Positions 35,115 through 44,218 of a stretch of 64,000 nt of DNA are shown piece after piece; positions within the stretch are counted from its first letter, which is position 1, and every line of letters starts with the position of its first letter. Source of the stretch: Fervidicoccus fontis Kam940 (GTDB taxonomy: Archaea > Thermoproteota > Thermoprotei_A > Sulfolobales > Fervidicoccaceae). Both the position numbers and the translations under genes were made by a program. The stretch is from positions 1,084,949 through 1,148,948 of the forward strand of contig NC_017461.1 in the NCBI RefSeq assembly GCF_000258425.1, in the 5' to 3' direction. Below the pieces are notes generated by a model. It ran no database searches. It was given only the letters and a program-made list of their open reading frames with translations, and was not told where the DNA came from.

Positions 35115-36122
35115 TTAAATTTTGAAAAGCACTTTCCTAGGGTCAATTACATTTTTGGTAATATAATCGTCAATAGCATGTTTAATTCTTCTCAGAAGAC
35201 TTCTTCTCATTGATAAAGGGAGCTTTTGGTATATTGTTAAGAGATTATATTGTAGTTTAAGTTGATCGGAAAGCTCTTTGAAGTCTGCGTGGTTTATTAC
35301 AGTGTTGTAAGCTTTATTGAAGTCCCTCAATTCGATCAGAAATTTTCCCAATAGTGAGGACTGAACATATGAAGGTCTTATTCCTTCTCCAGTTAGAGAA
35401 AAGACTGTTCCGTTAGCTTCTCCAATCGTATAGCCAAAAGTATATATGGGCTTAGCTCGATATTGAAGAGTTATTAGCGATGTCTTTATGTTCAAAATTC
35501 TTAAGTTTCTAAATTTTTTATTCATAAACTCCATTAGCTTGCTTGTAGGGTTCTTTATCAGCAAAGACCCATATCCAACGTTTATTAATTTTCCAGCACT
35601 GGGAAAAACCCAGTAGAATCCTATATTTTCTGCGTCAAAAATCAGTTTTACTTCACTTTCAAGAGAAAGATCTGAGGAAATAATCGCTCTAGCTATAGGT
35701 ATTTTCCTCAACTTATTGAATGAAAATGGACCAGTAGCATCTATAACTAGATCCTCGCTACCATTTTTTTCTTTAAATGGATTTACTTTTTCGTAAGAAA
35801 GCAGTATACCGCTTTTTTCTGCATACCTTCTGTGCTCTTCAATCCACTTCCTTTTATCTATGATGAACCATTTTCCTGAGGAGTAATGTCTTTCTTCTAT
35901 TAAATTTTCTCCGTCGTAAATGTAGAAGTCTTTTATTTCGTGCAATATTTCTGGTTCAACATAATAGATATTCATGTTTAAGTTCAGAAGCGCCTCTCCG
36001 CATGGCTTCTCATAATTTCTCTCTCCATCATATACTTTTATTTTTTCATCTTTTCTACTGTTGATAAGGTAGCTTATTGCAAATGAAATGCCAGAGGGTC
36101 CTCCTCCCACTATTTTTATCAT
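35115..36122 (-). CDS. FAD-dependent oxidoreductase, geranylgeranyl reductase-like
   Basis: KIVGGGPSGISFAISYL is the FAD dinucleotide motif, followed by KPCGEALLN typical of the geranylgeranyl reductase (GGR) family. IDKRKWIEEH, DLVIDATGPFSFN and LTGEGIRPSYVQSSLLGKFL correspond to the middle and C-terminal FAD contacts. Shorter (~335 aa) than the second GGR homolog at 41886. Likely saturates isoprenoid chains of lipids or quinones; the exact substrate is not shown. ATG 36122 follows GGAGTGGTTGAT. Confidence 0.82.
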   Translation of the reverse strand: MIKIVGGGPSGISFAISYLINSRKDEKIKVYDGERNYEKPCGEALLNLNMNIYYVEPEILHEIKDFYIYDGENLIEERHYSSGKWFIIDKRKWIEEHRRYAEKSGILLSYEKVNPFKEKNGSEDLVIDATGPFSFNKLRKIPIARAIISSDLSLESEVKLIFDAENIGFYWVFPSAGKLINVGYGSLLIKNPTSKLMEFMNKKFRNLRILNIKTSLITLQYRAKPIYTFGYTIGEANGTVFSLTGEGIRPSYVQSSLLGKFLIELRDFNKAYNTVINHADFKELSDQLKLQYNLLTIYQKLPLSMRRSLLRRIKHAIDDYITKNVIDPRKVLFKI

Positions 36123-36214
36123 AATCAACCACTCCTTTTAAATATGTTTTTGAAAAATTTATAAGCTTAAATAACAAGAGAAAAGAGTTGACTTTTAATA
36201 AAAGGTGAGTTAGT

Positions 36215-36448
36215 GTGTCAGTAGGAAAGGTCAAAGGAATTAACACTCACGGACATTTAGGATGGGTTATGAAAAAGTGCAGGATCTGTGGCAAACATCT
36301 TGATGTAACGAGGAACATTGTTTATAAGTGCCCTAACTGTGAGAAAAAATATGATGCTTACTTCTGCGAATCAGATGCAAAGGTCCTGCACTACAGATGC
36401 CCATACTGCCACGGTCAGCTAGTTCTCTTCTCAGAGAAACCCGGTTGA
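36215..36448 (+). CDS. Small zinc-binding protein with three CxxC knuckles
   Basis: 77 residues with CRICG, CPNCEKKYDAYFCESDA and CPYCHG, so six or seven cysteines plus His arranged for two zinc ions. The fold is of the rubredoxin/RING-knuckle type and the function is unknown. GTG 36215 is the start, 6 nt after GGTGAG. The next gene begins 5 nt past the stop. Confidence 0.7.
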   Translation: MSVGKVKGINTHGHLGWVMKKCRICGKHLDVTRNIVYKCPNCEKKYDAYFCESDAKVLHYRCPYCHGQLVLFSEKPG

Positions 36449-36453
36449 AAGTT

Positions 36454-36801
36454 ATGCCAACAAGGAGTATATGGCTAAATAACTACGAAAGGGTTACAGA
36501 AGTTTTTTCTCCAGAACTCAATACTTATGTATACTTTATTGATATCTTCAAGCAATGTAAAGTGCTTAAAAATTTAGAATGTAAAGAAATATCTTCAACA
36601 GAGGGAAAACTTTCATTATTTAGTTGTGAGTTAAAAGTGGAAGCAATAAATTCGGCCGTAAGCCTAGAAGTTTTAGTTGATTCAGAACACGATATTACTC
36701 AGGCGATAAGCGTACACTTTTCTAGAAGTCTTCCCCTCGATCCTCAGCTTTTAATGAAAGTAAAAGAAGAAGTGAGCATTTTCTTAGACAAAAATTGTTG
36801 A
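36454..36801 (+). CDS. Hypothetical protein
   Basis: 115 residues, not recognised. Alternating strands and helices (YVYFIDIFKQCKVL; LSLFSCELKVEA; SLEVLVDSEHDITQAI), soluble. ATG 36454, preceded by GGTTGAAAG; the same frame is open upstream inside the zinc-protein gene, but no initiation site is visible there. Likely co-transcribed with the zinc protein. Convergent with valS, 29 nt apart. Confidence 0.58.
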   Translation: MPTRSIWLNNYERVTEVFSPELNTYVYFIDIFKQCKVLKNLECKEISSTEGKLSLFSCELKVEAINSAVSLEVLVDSEHDITQAISVHFSRSLPLDPQLLMKVKEEVSIFLDKNC

Positions 36802-36830
36802 ACGATATAAAAATTTTCCTTTAGGATTTA

Positions 36831-39293
36831 TTACTTTTCTATATAGACAATGTTGTCTAGCTTTATAGCACCTTCCCCCGGAGGAGGGTACTCGTATGAT
36901 ATGTATTTTAATTTATGCAAAGCCTTCAAGTCTTTTTCTGCTTCTTTTAATTCTTGCGGAATGTAGACAACTTTTGCTATCTCATCTGAGAACTTCAGTC
37001 CATTCTGTTTTTTATACTTCCATATATCACTATTAACTTTAACCATCAAATCGATTATTTGTGTTAATTTATCATTAATGCCTTCCTCCGCATTAATTTC
37101 TTGAGTTAATGATGCTTGATGTATGCTTCCGCAATTTTTCATAAGCCTCCAAATCTCATCAGAAATAAATGGCATTATTGGGGCAGTCATTAGCAGGATT
37201 GTTCTTAATACTAAATGCAATGTGGCCCAAGCAGATTCCTGATCTTCTTTGCTCCATTCATTGTTTAAATTATATGCCCTCTGCTTCACTAGTTCTATAT
37301 AATTGCTTGCAAATATATCCCAAGTAAAGCTGTAGACTAAGTTAGAAGGTTCATAAGTATCCATTTCTTTGAAGCTACTTATATACTTCCTAAGTGTCAT
37401 TTTTGTATATTCTAAAATTGCTTTATCAATTGTATTCTTTCCAGCTTTTTCCTTTCCAGGATCTGGAAACCTAGATATGAACCTTGAGATATTCCAAAGT
37501 TTTGTAGTAAATAGAAGACCTGTTTTTAAGAGGTTTGGATTAAACCTGTAGTCATATCCTACTTTAGCTGCTGAAGCAGCCCAAAATCTAAATGCATCAG
37601 CGCCATAGCTTTCAATTACCGGAAACGGGTCTATTACATTTCCCTTGGACTTGTGCATAGCTTCTCCTTTCTCGTCTAGACCCATACCTGTAATCCTAAC
37701 GTACTTGAAAGCAGGTCTTCCTGTCAGCTGATATACTCTAAGTATGCTATAGTATAGCCAGGTTCTAATGATCTCATATCCTTGAGGTCTTAAAATATCG
37801 TTCTTCAATTTTTCATATAATTCATTGTCTCTCATGTACCCGGTGATATATAGGGAAGATATGCTTGAATCGAACCACGTATCAAATACCTTTTTCTCTC
37901 CTTCTAAGTAGCTCTTGTCAGCGCCACAGACAGGGCATTTTTCAAAAGGCGGTTCATCTTTCCATGGCCTATAGTATTTAAAGTCTTCTGGTACTAATAT
38001 TGAATTGCATTTTTTGCACCTCCATGTAGGAATTTCTGTAGCGTAATACCTATCTCTAGAGATGGGCCAATCAGTCTTTATTGAGTTGATCCAGTCAATA
38101 AGCTTCTGCTTATGCATTTCAGGGTAAAACTTCATTTTATCAATAGCTTCTAAGAGCTTATCTTTAAATTCTATCTGCTTTAAAAAGTATTCTCTAACGT
38201 GAATAAATTCTATTGGAGTTCCGCATCTCCAGCAGACTGGTACCTTGTGCATAAGTTTTTCTTTTTTTACCATCAGACCTCTCTTTTCCAGCTCTTCAGC
38301 AATTTTAGTTCTAGCTTCATGCGTTTTCATCCCCTTTAGAAATCCTGCTTTTTCATTTAGTCTACCATCCCTGTCGACCACAATTTCAGGCTCTAAACCG
38401 AGCTCTCTAAACATCTTTATATCATCTTCATCTCCGTAGCTACATATCATGACAAGCCCGGTACCAAAGTTCGGGTCAGCGTTTTCATTCTTGTAAATTT
38501 TTAATTCTTTTTCATAGATTGGCGAAATGGCTGTTTTTCCCTCGAGCCCTGAATAGCGAGGATCAGATGGATGGTAAATTAAAGCCTTGCATGAGGAAAG
38601 TAGCTCTGGCCTTGTAGTTGCAACTGTCACGTAATCGTTAGTTTCCCTTATTTTAAATTTAATATAGTATAAGTATGTTTCGAGCTCTTTATATTCAAGT
38701 TCTGCATCGCTTAAGGTGGTTTTGCATCTTGGACACCAATTTACAGGCCTTTCTGCTACATAAATCAATCCCTTCTTCCAAAGCTCCCTGAATGTTGCTT
38801 GGGTGAGCTTTCTATATTCTTCGCTGTCAGTTCCGTTTTTCCAATAATCGTAGCTGCATCCAAGCCTTTCTAGTAGCTTTACCATTTCTTCCTCTATAGA
38901 ATCAAGCTCCTTTTTGCAAAGCGCTAAAAACTTCTCCCTTCCTTCTGGTGTGGAGGAAACTTCATGAGGATTTATTCCTGTTTTCTTTTCAACACTCACT
39001 TCAACAGGCAAGCCGTTTCTATCAGCATAAAAAGGAAGAAGAACATTATAACCAATCATTCTGAAAAACCTTGCAATCATGTCATGATGGACGTAATGCG
39101 CTGCCCCAGCGACGTGCCATTTTCCGCTAGGATATGGAGGTGGGGTATCAATTACAAGAGTTGGCTTCCTTCCTAAATCCTCCTTCCTGAATTTTCCTAT
39201 GTTCTCCTTTTTCCACCTTTCAATGATCTCGTTCTCCTTTTTTATATCCCATCTTTTCTCTTCTATAATATTGCTACTGCCGTTGTTTTCCAA
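36831..39293 (-). CDS. valS: Valyl-tRNA synthetase
   Basis: Class Ia synthetase. PPPYPSGKWHVAGAAHYVHH carries the HIGH signature as HVAG; DRNGLPVEVSVEKKTGINPHE follows; VNWCPRCKTTLSDAELEY and VPVCWRCGTPIEFI are editing-domain and zinc elements. HKSKGNVIDP (~547) is the KMSKS loop, preceded by QGYEIIRTWLYYSILR, which favours Val over Ile and Leu. ~820 aa. TTG 39293 is used, 4 nt after GGTGGA; GTG 39302 is inside that signal. Confidence 0.86.
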   Translation of the reverse strand: MENNGSSNIIEEKRWDIKKENEIIERWKKENIGKFRKEDLGRKPTLVIDTPPPYPSGKWHVAGAAHYVHHDMIARFFRMIGYNVLLPFYADRNGLPVEVSVEKKTGINPHEVSSTPEGREKFLALCKKELDSIEEEMVKLLERLGCSYDYWKNGTDSEEYRKLTQATFRELWKKGLIYVAERPVNWCPRCKTTLSDAELEYKELETYLYYIKFKIRETNDYVTVATTRPELLSSCKALIYHPSDPRYSGLEGKTAISPIYEKELKIYKNENADPNFGTGLVMICSYGDEDDIKMFRELGLEPEIVVDRDGRLNEKAGFLKGMKTHEARTKIAEELEKRGLMVKKEKLMHKVPVCWRCGTPIEFIHVREYFLKQIEFKDKLLEAIDKMKFYPEMHKQKLIDWINSIKTDWPISRDRYYATEIPTWRCKKCNSILVPEDFKYYRPWKDEPPFEKCPVCGADKSYLEGEKKVFDTWFDSSISSLYITGYMRDNELYEKLKNDILRPQGYEIIRTWLYYSILRVYQLTGRPAFKYVRITGMGLDEKGEAMHKSKGNVIDPFPVIESYGADAFRFWAASAAKVGYDYRFNPNLLKTGLLFTTKLWNISRFISRFPDPGKEKAGKNTIDKAILEYTKMTLRKYISSFKEMDTYEPSNLVYSFTWDIFASNYIELVKQRAYNLNNEWSKEDQESAWATLHLVLRTILLMTAPIMPFISDEIWRLMKNCGSIHQASLTQEINAEEGINDKLTQIIDLMVKVNSDIWKYKKQNGLKFSDEIAKVVYIPQELKEAEKDLKALHKLKYISYEYPPPGEGAIKLDNIVYIEK

Positions 39294-39496
39294 GCGCTCC
39301 ACCCATTAGAGCTACTATTAGTGAAAAATTCGTTCAGGCATTTTAATTTTGTAATTAATTCCTTTAATTTTCTTTTCTTTAAAAACATGAGTTTTCCTTT
39401 AAGCTTTTAGAAATAAGACATAATTGGTAATTTATAAATAGCTTGCATTCCTAATATAATACATTCCGTAAAAAATGTTTCAAATTGGAGGTACAT

Positions 39497-40300
39497 ATGT
39501 TGCAAAGAGAAGAAGTTGTAGTTTCTCCCCAGCTTTTAGAGAAGCAACTTTCTAAGGAACCATTTTTAAAAAAGGCGTACGAAATAGCATTGCGCGACGA
39601 GGAGCTTCAGGTTTTATTAGAGCATAGTAATGTAATGGCAGTTAAAAGATTGAAATATAACGACCACGGTCCTACACATGCAAAAATAGTTTCAGGCTCT
39701 AGCTTAGAAATATTCGACAGAATATTCTCCGCCGGCATTGAGCCTACTACTATAAAAGACGGTATTTTTCAGAAGACAGAAGAAGCAAAGCTGGTGGTCC
39801 TTTTAGGTTCGCTTTTTCATGATATTGGAAATAGTATTCACAGAATAAATCACGAGTTTATAGGAATGCTTATGTCCGCAAGTATTCTAGATAGAATTCT
39901 TTCTTCAATATTTCCAAACGATAAAAGGAAAGCTATATTAATGAGAGAAGAAGTGCTTCATGCTATATATGCTACAAGCTATACTGTTCCTGCACTTACT
40001 ATTGAGGCTGGCTGTGTTAAGGTTGGAGATGGCACCGATATGTCAGAAGGAAGAGCAAGGATCCCTTATAGGTTAGGAAAAAACGATATTCATGCTATTT
40101 CTGCTCTAAGCATAGACAAAGTGACGATTTCTTCCGAAGACGAGACTCCAGTTGTAATAACCATTTATATGAAGGAGAGAGCTGGAGTGTTCCAGGTTGA
40201 GCAGGTTCTTTATCCAAAGATAGCGACGAGCGGTATAAAGAAGTATGTCAAGCTTAAAGCAGTATGGGGAGGAAAAGAAATGAAAATGGATCTTTCATAA
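39497..40300 (+). CDS. HD-domain hydrolase (COG2316-like)
   Basis: About 267 residues. NDHGPTHAKIVSG supplies the first His, LLGSLFHDIGNSIHRINHE the HD pair with extra His, and GDGTDMSEGRARIPYR the distal Asp. This is the pattern of archaeal COG2316 predicted phosphohydrolases; substrate unknown. ATG 39497 lies 5 nt after GGAGGT; the track-like longer start is inside that site. The CYTH gene follows 23 nt later, a possible nucleotide/phosphate pair. Confidence 0.82.
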   Translation: MLQREEVVVSPQLLEKQLSKEPFLKKAYEIALRDEELQVLLEHSNVMAVKRLKYNDHGPTHAKIVSGSSLEIFDRIFSAGIEPTTIKDGIFQKTEEAKLVVLLGSLFHDIGNSIHRINHEFIGMLMSASILDRILSSIFPNDKRKAILMREEVLHAIYATSYTVPALTIEAGCVKVGDGTDMSEGRARIPYRLGKNDIHAISALSIDKVTISSEDETPVVITIYMKERAGVFQVEQVLYPKIATSGIKKYVKLKAVWGGKEMKMDLS

Positions 40301-40323
40301 AGAGAATTGCTGAAGGTAACAAT

Positions 40324-40851
40324 ATGATAGAAACTGAAGTAAAAATAAAAATTGATGACAACGATGAAAAGAGGATCAGGGATTTTGCAGAAAGTAGTTG
40401 CATATTTAGAGAAAAAGTATCCATAAATGACATATATCTGATCCATCCTTGCATCGATTTTTCTAAAACAGATGAGGCAGTAAGGATTAGAATTGAAAGT
40501 ACTGCCGGTATTGAAAAAGTAAAAATAACATATAAAGGCAAAAGAAATAAAGACACAGATTTCAAAAAAAGGGAAGAAATAGAATTTGAGGTTAAAGCGA
40601 GCCCAAATGACGTAATATCATTTTTCTTAAGAAATAGGTACAGGGTCCTTTGTAATATAGAAAAAGATAGGGAGATATATGAGTGTAAGGGTTTTTACCT
40701 CATGATAGATAATGTGAAGGATCTAGGAAAATATATTGAGCTCGAGCAAATAGGCAAAAACGAAAAATCTATACAAATCTTTCTCGAGTCTTTCAATCTC
40801 AAAGAAAAAATTGAACCTCTTACATACTTAGAACTAATTATGAAAAAATGA
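40324..40851 (+). CDS. CYTH-domain protein (class IV cyclase/thiamine triphosphatase-like)
   Basis: The N-terminal METEVKIKID region carries the E-x-E-x-K signature of the CYTH superfamily. Further conserved features are DEAVRIRIE, KITYKGKR and the late MIDNVKDLGKYIELE motif. Members hydrolyse triphosphates or cyclise ATP; the archaeal activity is usually unknown. ATG 40324 follows GAAGGT; frame is open upstream into the HD gene. 175 residues is normal. Confidence 0.85.
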   Translation: MIETEVKIKIDDNDEKRIRDFAESSCIFREKVSINDIYLIHPCIDFSKTDEAVRIRIESTAGIEKVKITYKGKRNKDTDFKKREEIEFEVKASPNDVISFFLRNRYRVLCNIEKDREIYECKGFYLMIDNVKDLGKYIELEQIGKNEKSIQIFLESFNLKEKIEPLTYLELIMKK

Positions 40852-40911
40852 AAAACATACATACGCAAAGATAATAATTTTTTTAAAAACATCAATAAAA
40901 TGGTGATTTAA

Positions 40912-41889
40912 ATGTCATTGAGGCTACAAGTTAAAAAGCCGAAGGAACAGTCCACAGAATATGATGTAGCAATAATAGGTTCAGGTCCAGCTTCATTATC
41001 GTGTGGATTATATTCTGCGAGGTATAGGATGAAGACGATAATAATAGGAGATACGATTGGTGGGCAATTAAATCTTACAAATATAGTTGAAAATTATCTC
41101 GGTTTTCCAAAGATTACAGCAACAGATCTAATCTCGAGATTTAAGAAACATGTAGAAGAATACGATGTGGAATTCAACCTAGACAGAGTTAATAGTATAA
41201 AAAAAGAGGGTAGCTACTTTATTATTAGAACTGTAAATGGCAAAGAAATAAAAGCTAAGTCAATCGTTTTAGCTATAGGGCTTAAAAGGAGAAAACTTAA
41301 TGTGCCGGGAGAAAATGAATTTGCAGGAAAAGGAGTCAGCTATTGTAGCATATGCGACGCCGCATTTTTTAAGGATGCAGCTGCAGTAGCTATTGTTGGC
41401 GGAGGAGACTCTGCTTTGGAAGGTGCACTACTTTTGAGCGAATATGCTAAAAAGGTTTACTTAATACATAGAAGAGATCAGTTCAGGGGACAGCCGATAT
41501 TAGTAAATGCAGTAAAGTCCCGAAAGAATATAGAAATAGTTTACAACAGTATAGTAAAAGAAATTAAAGGAGATAAGAAAGTAAACTCAGTTAAAATAAA
41601 GAATGTAGTTAGCGGAGAAGAAAGAGAACTTCAAGTTAACGGAATATTCATTGAAATAGGATTTGAGCCTGACATAGAATTACCTAGAAGCATCGGCATC
41701 GAGCTCGATGAGAACGGATTCATAAAGGTCAATGAATATATGTCAACAAATGTAGAAGGAGTTTTCGCTGCTGGAGATTGCACCAACATGTGGAAGGGAT
41801 TTAGACAAATAATTACGGCGACAGTGCAGGGTGCTGTTGCAGCATATTCAGCTTATAAGTATTTAAGTGAAAAATGGAATAAAAATTAA
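40912..41889 (+). CDS. trxB: Thioredoxin reductase
   Basis: FAD-binding IIGSGPASLSCGLYSARY (~18-35), GGQLNLTNIVENYLGFP, redox-active YCSICDAAFF (C-x-x-C, ~143-147), NAD(P)-binding VAIVGGGDSALEGA and C-terminal VFAAGDCTNMW. 325 residues. The redox pair has Ser-Ile between cysteines instead of Ala-Thr. ATG 40912 is 4-5 nt after GGTGAT. Its stop overlaps the convergent reductase gene by 4 nt. Confidence 0.93.
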   Translation: MSLRLQVKKPKEQSTEYDVAIIGSGPASLSCGLYSARYRMKTIIIGDTIGGQLNLTNIVENYLGFPKITATDLISRFKKHVEEYDVEFNLDRVNSIKKEGSYFIIRTVNGKEIKAKSIVLAIGLKRRKLNVPGENEFAGKGVSYCSICDAAFFKDAAAVAIVGGGDSALEGALLLSEYAKKVYLIHRRDQFRGQPILVNAVKSRKNIEIVYNSIVKEIKGDKKVNSVKIKNVVSGEERELQVNGIFIEIGFEPDIELPRSIGIELDENGFIKVNEYMSTNVEGVFAAGDCTNMWKGFRQIITATVQGAVAAYSAYKYLSEKWNKN

Positions 41890-43268
41890 GCTTTTATTTC
41901 TGCTTTAAAGTTCTTAAGAATTTCTGCAACGTTTTCCTTCCACCTTGACAAGCCGTAAGGAGTTTCTGGGTATTCATTATATGCGTTTTTCATTTTATTC
42001 ATAAATGTCGAAAGTGTCCTCAGCTTTAAAAGTAGAGACGGCTTCGAAGTCATTTTTAAAATCTTAAAGAAATCGCTCACTATCTTCACTGACTTTTCTA
42101 TAGCGGATTCATTTAACTCTCCTTTTCTTCCGAGAATGTCCACATCATTTTCGTCAACAATTTTCTTCTCCATGATGAAATCGAGCTCCTCGTCACTGAG
42201 CCTTTGAAGGAACATTCTTGTAAGCTCAAGAGATGCCTGCTTTGTTCCTATCATCTTCATGTACCCAACATTTGTGATCCATAAGTTGAACCTGTTAGGC
42301 TCTCCTTTTTCAAATGCATTTTCTATTCCTTTTGATGCCCAATATGCGGATATCATAGCATAACCCATTCCGCCACCGTGGACAGGATTGACTGCAAACG
42401 CAGAATCGCCGATGGCTATGAAATTGTCCCAAACTAAGGAATCTAAGGGTCTTCTTGTTGGTACTTGTGCCCCGCCTGAAGAGATTACTTCTTTTTTGCT
42501 CCTTATCTCAGGTCTTTTGCTCAATAAATTTTCGTATATTAGTTTTGGATTTGGATATCCCATACCGCCCTGAACGCCAAGTCCTATGTTTGCGCTGTCT
42601 ATTCCCTCTGGGAAATACCACCAATAACCCCCTGGAGAAACTTTCTGATTCAGGTATATTTTCAATATACTGGGCTCCTTTATCTCATAATTAAGCTTGA
42701 CTATTTCTCTATATGCTATATCTGAGTCTTTGGGATCCAGTTCTTCAGAAACGGGCCATTCCTTTGGCAGGTATCTTCTTATCACTCCAGCAGTTCCAGT
42801 AGCATCAACTATAATTTTTCCCTTGAATTCTTCAATTTTATCATTGATTTTTACCTTTATTCCAGCAAGTTTTGCGTTTTCAAAAACTGGACCCAAAACT
42901 TGCGTTCTTGGATAAAATTCTACTCCGTTATCAACTGCTGTCTTAAGAAGTCTAGTGCCGAACTTTTTCCTATCAATGATGTACCCTTCACCATAAATTC
43001 TAAATTCTACATGTTCACTAGGACTGATTATACTGATTCCTGTCACAGTTTGTTTTATTTCATCTCCTTGGGGTTCTGGAATTCCAAGCTCGAAAAAGTG
43101 ATGCTTACCAATAGCATTTCCGCAAGGCTTACCCCATAGGTCTTCCCAGCTTCTTGAGTCAAAGACAGCTACCTTATAGCTCTTTTTTTGTGATAAAAAA
43201 TAAGCAAGAGTGGATCCGCTCGGTCCTGAACCTGCAATTATAACATCATAATCATTGTTGACAATCAA
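41886..43268 (-). CDS. Geranylgeranyl reductase family flavoprotein
   Basis: 460-residue FAD enzyme: IIAGSGPSGSTLAYFLS, KPCGNAIGKHHF, EGYIIDRKKFGTRLL, IIVDATGTAGVIRRYLP, PGGYWWYFPEG and IGDSAFAVNPVHGGGMGYAM are the GGR-family blocks. It is the best candidate for hydrogenating the geranylgeranyl chains of archaeal phospholipids after DGGGP synthase. TTG 43268 follows GGTGAAAAG. Monocistronic. Confidence 0.88.
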   Translation of the reverse strand: MIVNNDYDVIIAGSGPSGSTLAYFLSQKKSYKVAVFDSRSWEDLWGKPCGNAIGKHHFFELGIPEPQGDEIKQTVTGISIISPSEHVEFRIYGEGYIIDRKKFGTRLLKTAVDNGVEFYPRTQVLGPVFENAKLAGIKVKINDKIEEFKGKIIVDATGTAGVIRRYLPKEWPVSEELDPKDSDIAYREIVKLNYEIKEPSILKIYLNQKVSPGGYWWYFPEGIDSANIGLGVQGGMGYPNPKLIYENLLSKRPEIRSKKEVISSGGAQVPTRRPLDSLVWDNFIAIGDSAFAVNPVHGGGMGYAMISAYWASKGIENAFEKGEPNRFNLWITNVGYMKMIGTKQASLELTRMFLQRLSDEELDFIMEKKIVDENDVDILGRKGELNESAIEKSVKIVSDFFKILKMTSKPSLLLKLRTLSTFMNKMKNAYNEYPETPYGLSRWKENVAEILKNFKAEIKA

Positions 43269-43496
43269 CTTCTTTTCACCAGAATGTTTTTTTGCAAATA
43301 AGATTATTTATTCTTTAATTGTTAAGAATTAAAAGTTTATGCTATTTTCATCTATGTATATTTTTAATTATTAACAATTATTAAGATTTTTAATTTTTAA
43401 ATGAAAATAAAGAAAATAAATTAAAATAAATTATTTATTATATATATAAAATAAAAAATATTTAAATATTATTTTTCCTAATTAAATATTACTAAT

Positions 43497-43524
43497 ATCA
43501 TTATTGAGGTATCATTATTGAGGT
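43497..43524 (+). repeat. Tandem 14-bp duplication containing a Shine-Dalgarno
   Basis: ATCATTATTGAGGT occurs twice head to tail, ending 7 nt before the DUF981 ATG. Each copy ends in GAGGT. Upstream 43320-43496 is almost pure A/T and shows no gene. Confidence 0.85.
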
Positions 43525-43531
43525 GTAAGTA

Positions 43532-44131
43532 ATGGCGATAACATATACAGACCCACTAACTGCTCAGTTGTTTGGAATAACAGGATCAACGATTCTTGTA
43601 GCATATGCTATGTTAAGGATGGCAATGGGCCAAGATATAAAGACAGTATTGAAAGGATTGTATGCTCCACTACTTGCAATGGGAGTGTATGTCTTTTTTA
43701 GCGGACTATATGGATACTTCATATGGCCGTTGCCAGGAAGCTATGACATACTATTTTATGATATGTATGCAGTGCTTGGCGTAGGATTAATTGCAATAGC
43801 ATTGTGCATTAAGCATGACACGAAACTGGAATACATCGGTTTTCTCGCTTTGATATATGGCGTCATAACTATATTCTACGGATATTCCGGATATAGCTTA
43901 GGAATGACGAAAGAGCCAGCAGGAATGTTCGCCCTCTATGCTCTAGTAGGATTATCATCAATAGTGTTCTATTTCGTTTCTTTTGGCATCGATTCTGGAA
44001 AAGTCAACAAGCCTTTGCTATATATAGAAGCTTTGCTTTTAATACTCGGAGGACTAGCGGCAGCATACATAGCTGGAAGTGCAGTGCCTTCCCATCTCAA
44101 AATGTTCGGTCAGTACGTGCCTTTCATCTAA
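43532..44131 (+). CDS. Six-TM membrane protein, DUF981-like
   Basis: 199 residues with about six hydrophobic helices and short loops (STILVAYAMLRMA; YAPLLAMGVYVFFSGLYGYFIW; YAVLGVGLIAIALCI; and others). It resembles the archaeal DUF981 group by length and layout, but I cannot confirm this without a profile. No transport or catalytic motif is seen. ATG 43532 is 5-6 nt after GGTG, which belongs to a duplicated leader segment. Monocistronic behind a very AT-rich promoter. Confidence 0.72.
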   Translation: MAITYTDPLTAQLFGITGSTILVAYAMLRMAMGQDIKTVLKGLYAPLLAMGVYVFFSGLYGYFIWPLPGSYDILFYDMYAVLGVGLIAIALCIKHDTKLEYIGFLALIYGVITIFYGYSGYSLGMTKEPAGMFALYALVGLSSIVFYFVSFGIDSGKVNKPLLYIEALLLILGGLAAAYIAGSAVPSHLKMFGQYVPFI

Positions 44132-44218
44132 TTTTCAAATAAATAATAAAATTTTTTTATAAAAAGGTACAATAATAATACAAGTTAAAATTCTTAACTT
44201 CCATAGAAGGGGAAAAAA

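Noticed and set aside
36831-39293. Isoleucyl- or leucyl-tRNA synthetase for the large class I enzyme
   Set aside because: The QGYEIIRTWLYYSILR segment and the NWCPRCKTTLSDAE motif fit ValRS better.
43320-43496. Replication origin in the extremely AT-rich gap
   Set aside because: No origin-recognition boxes and no cdc6/orc gene are near; AT richness alone is not enough.
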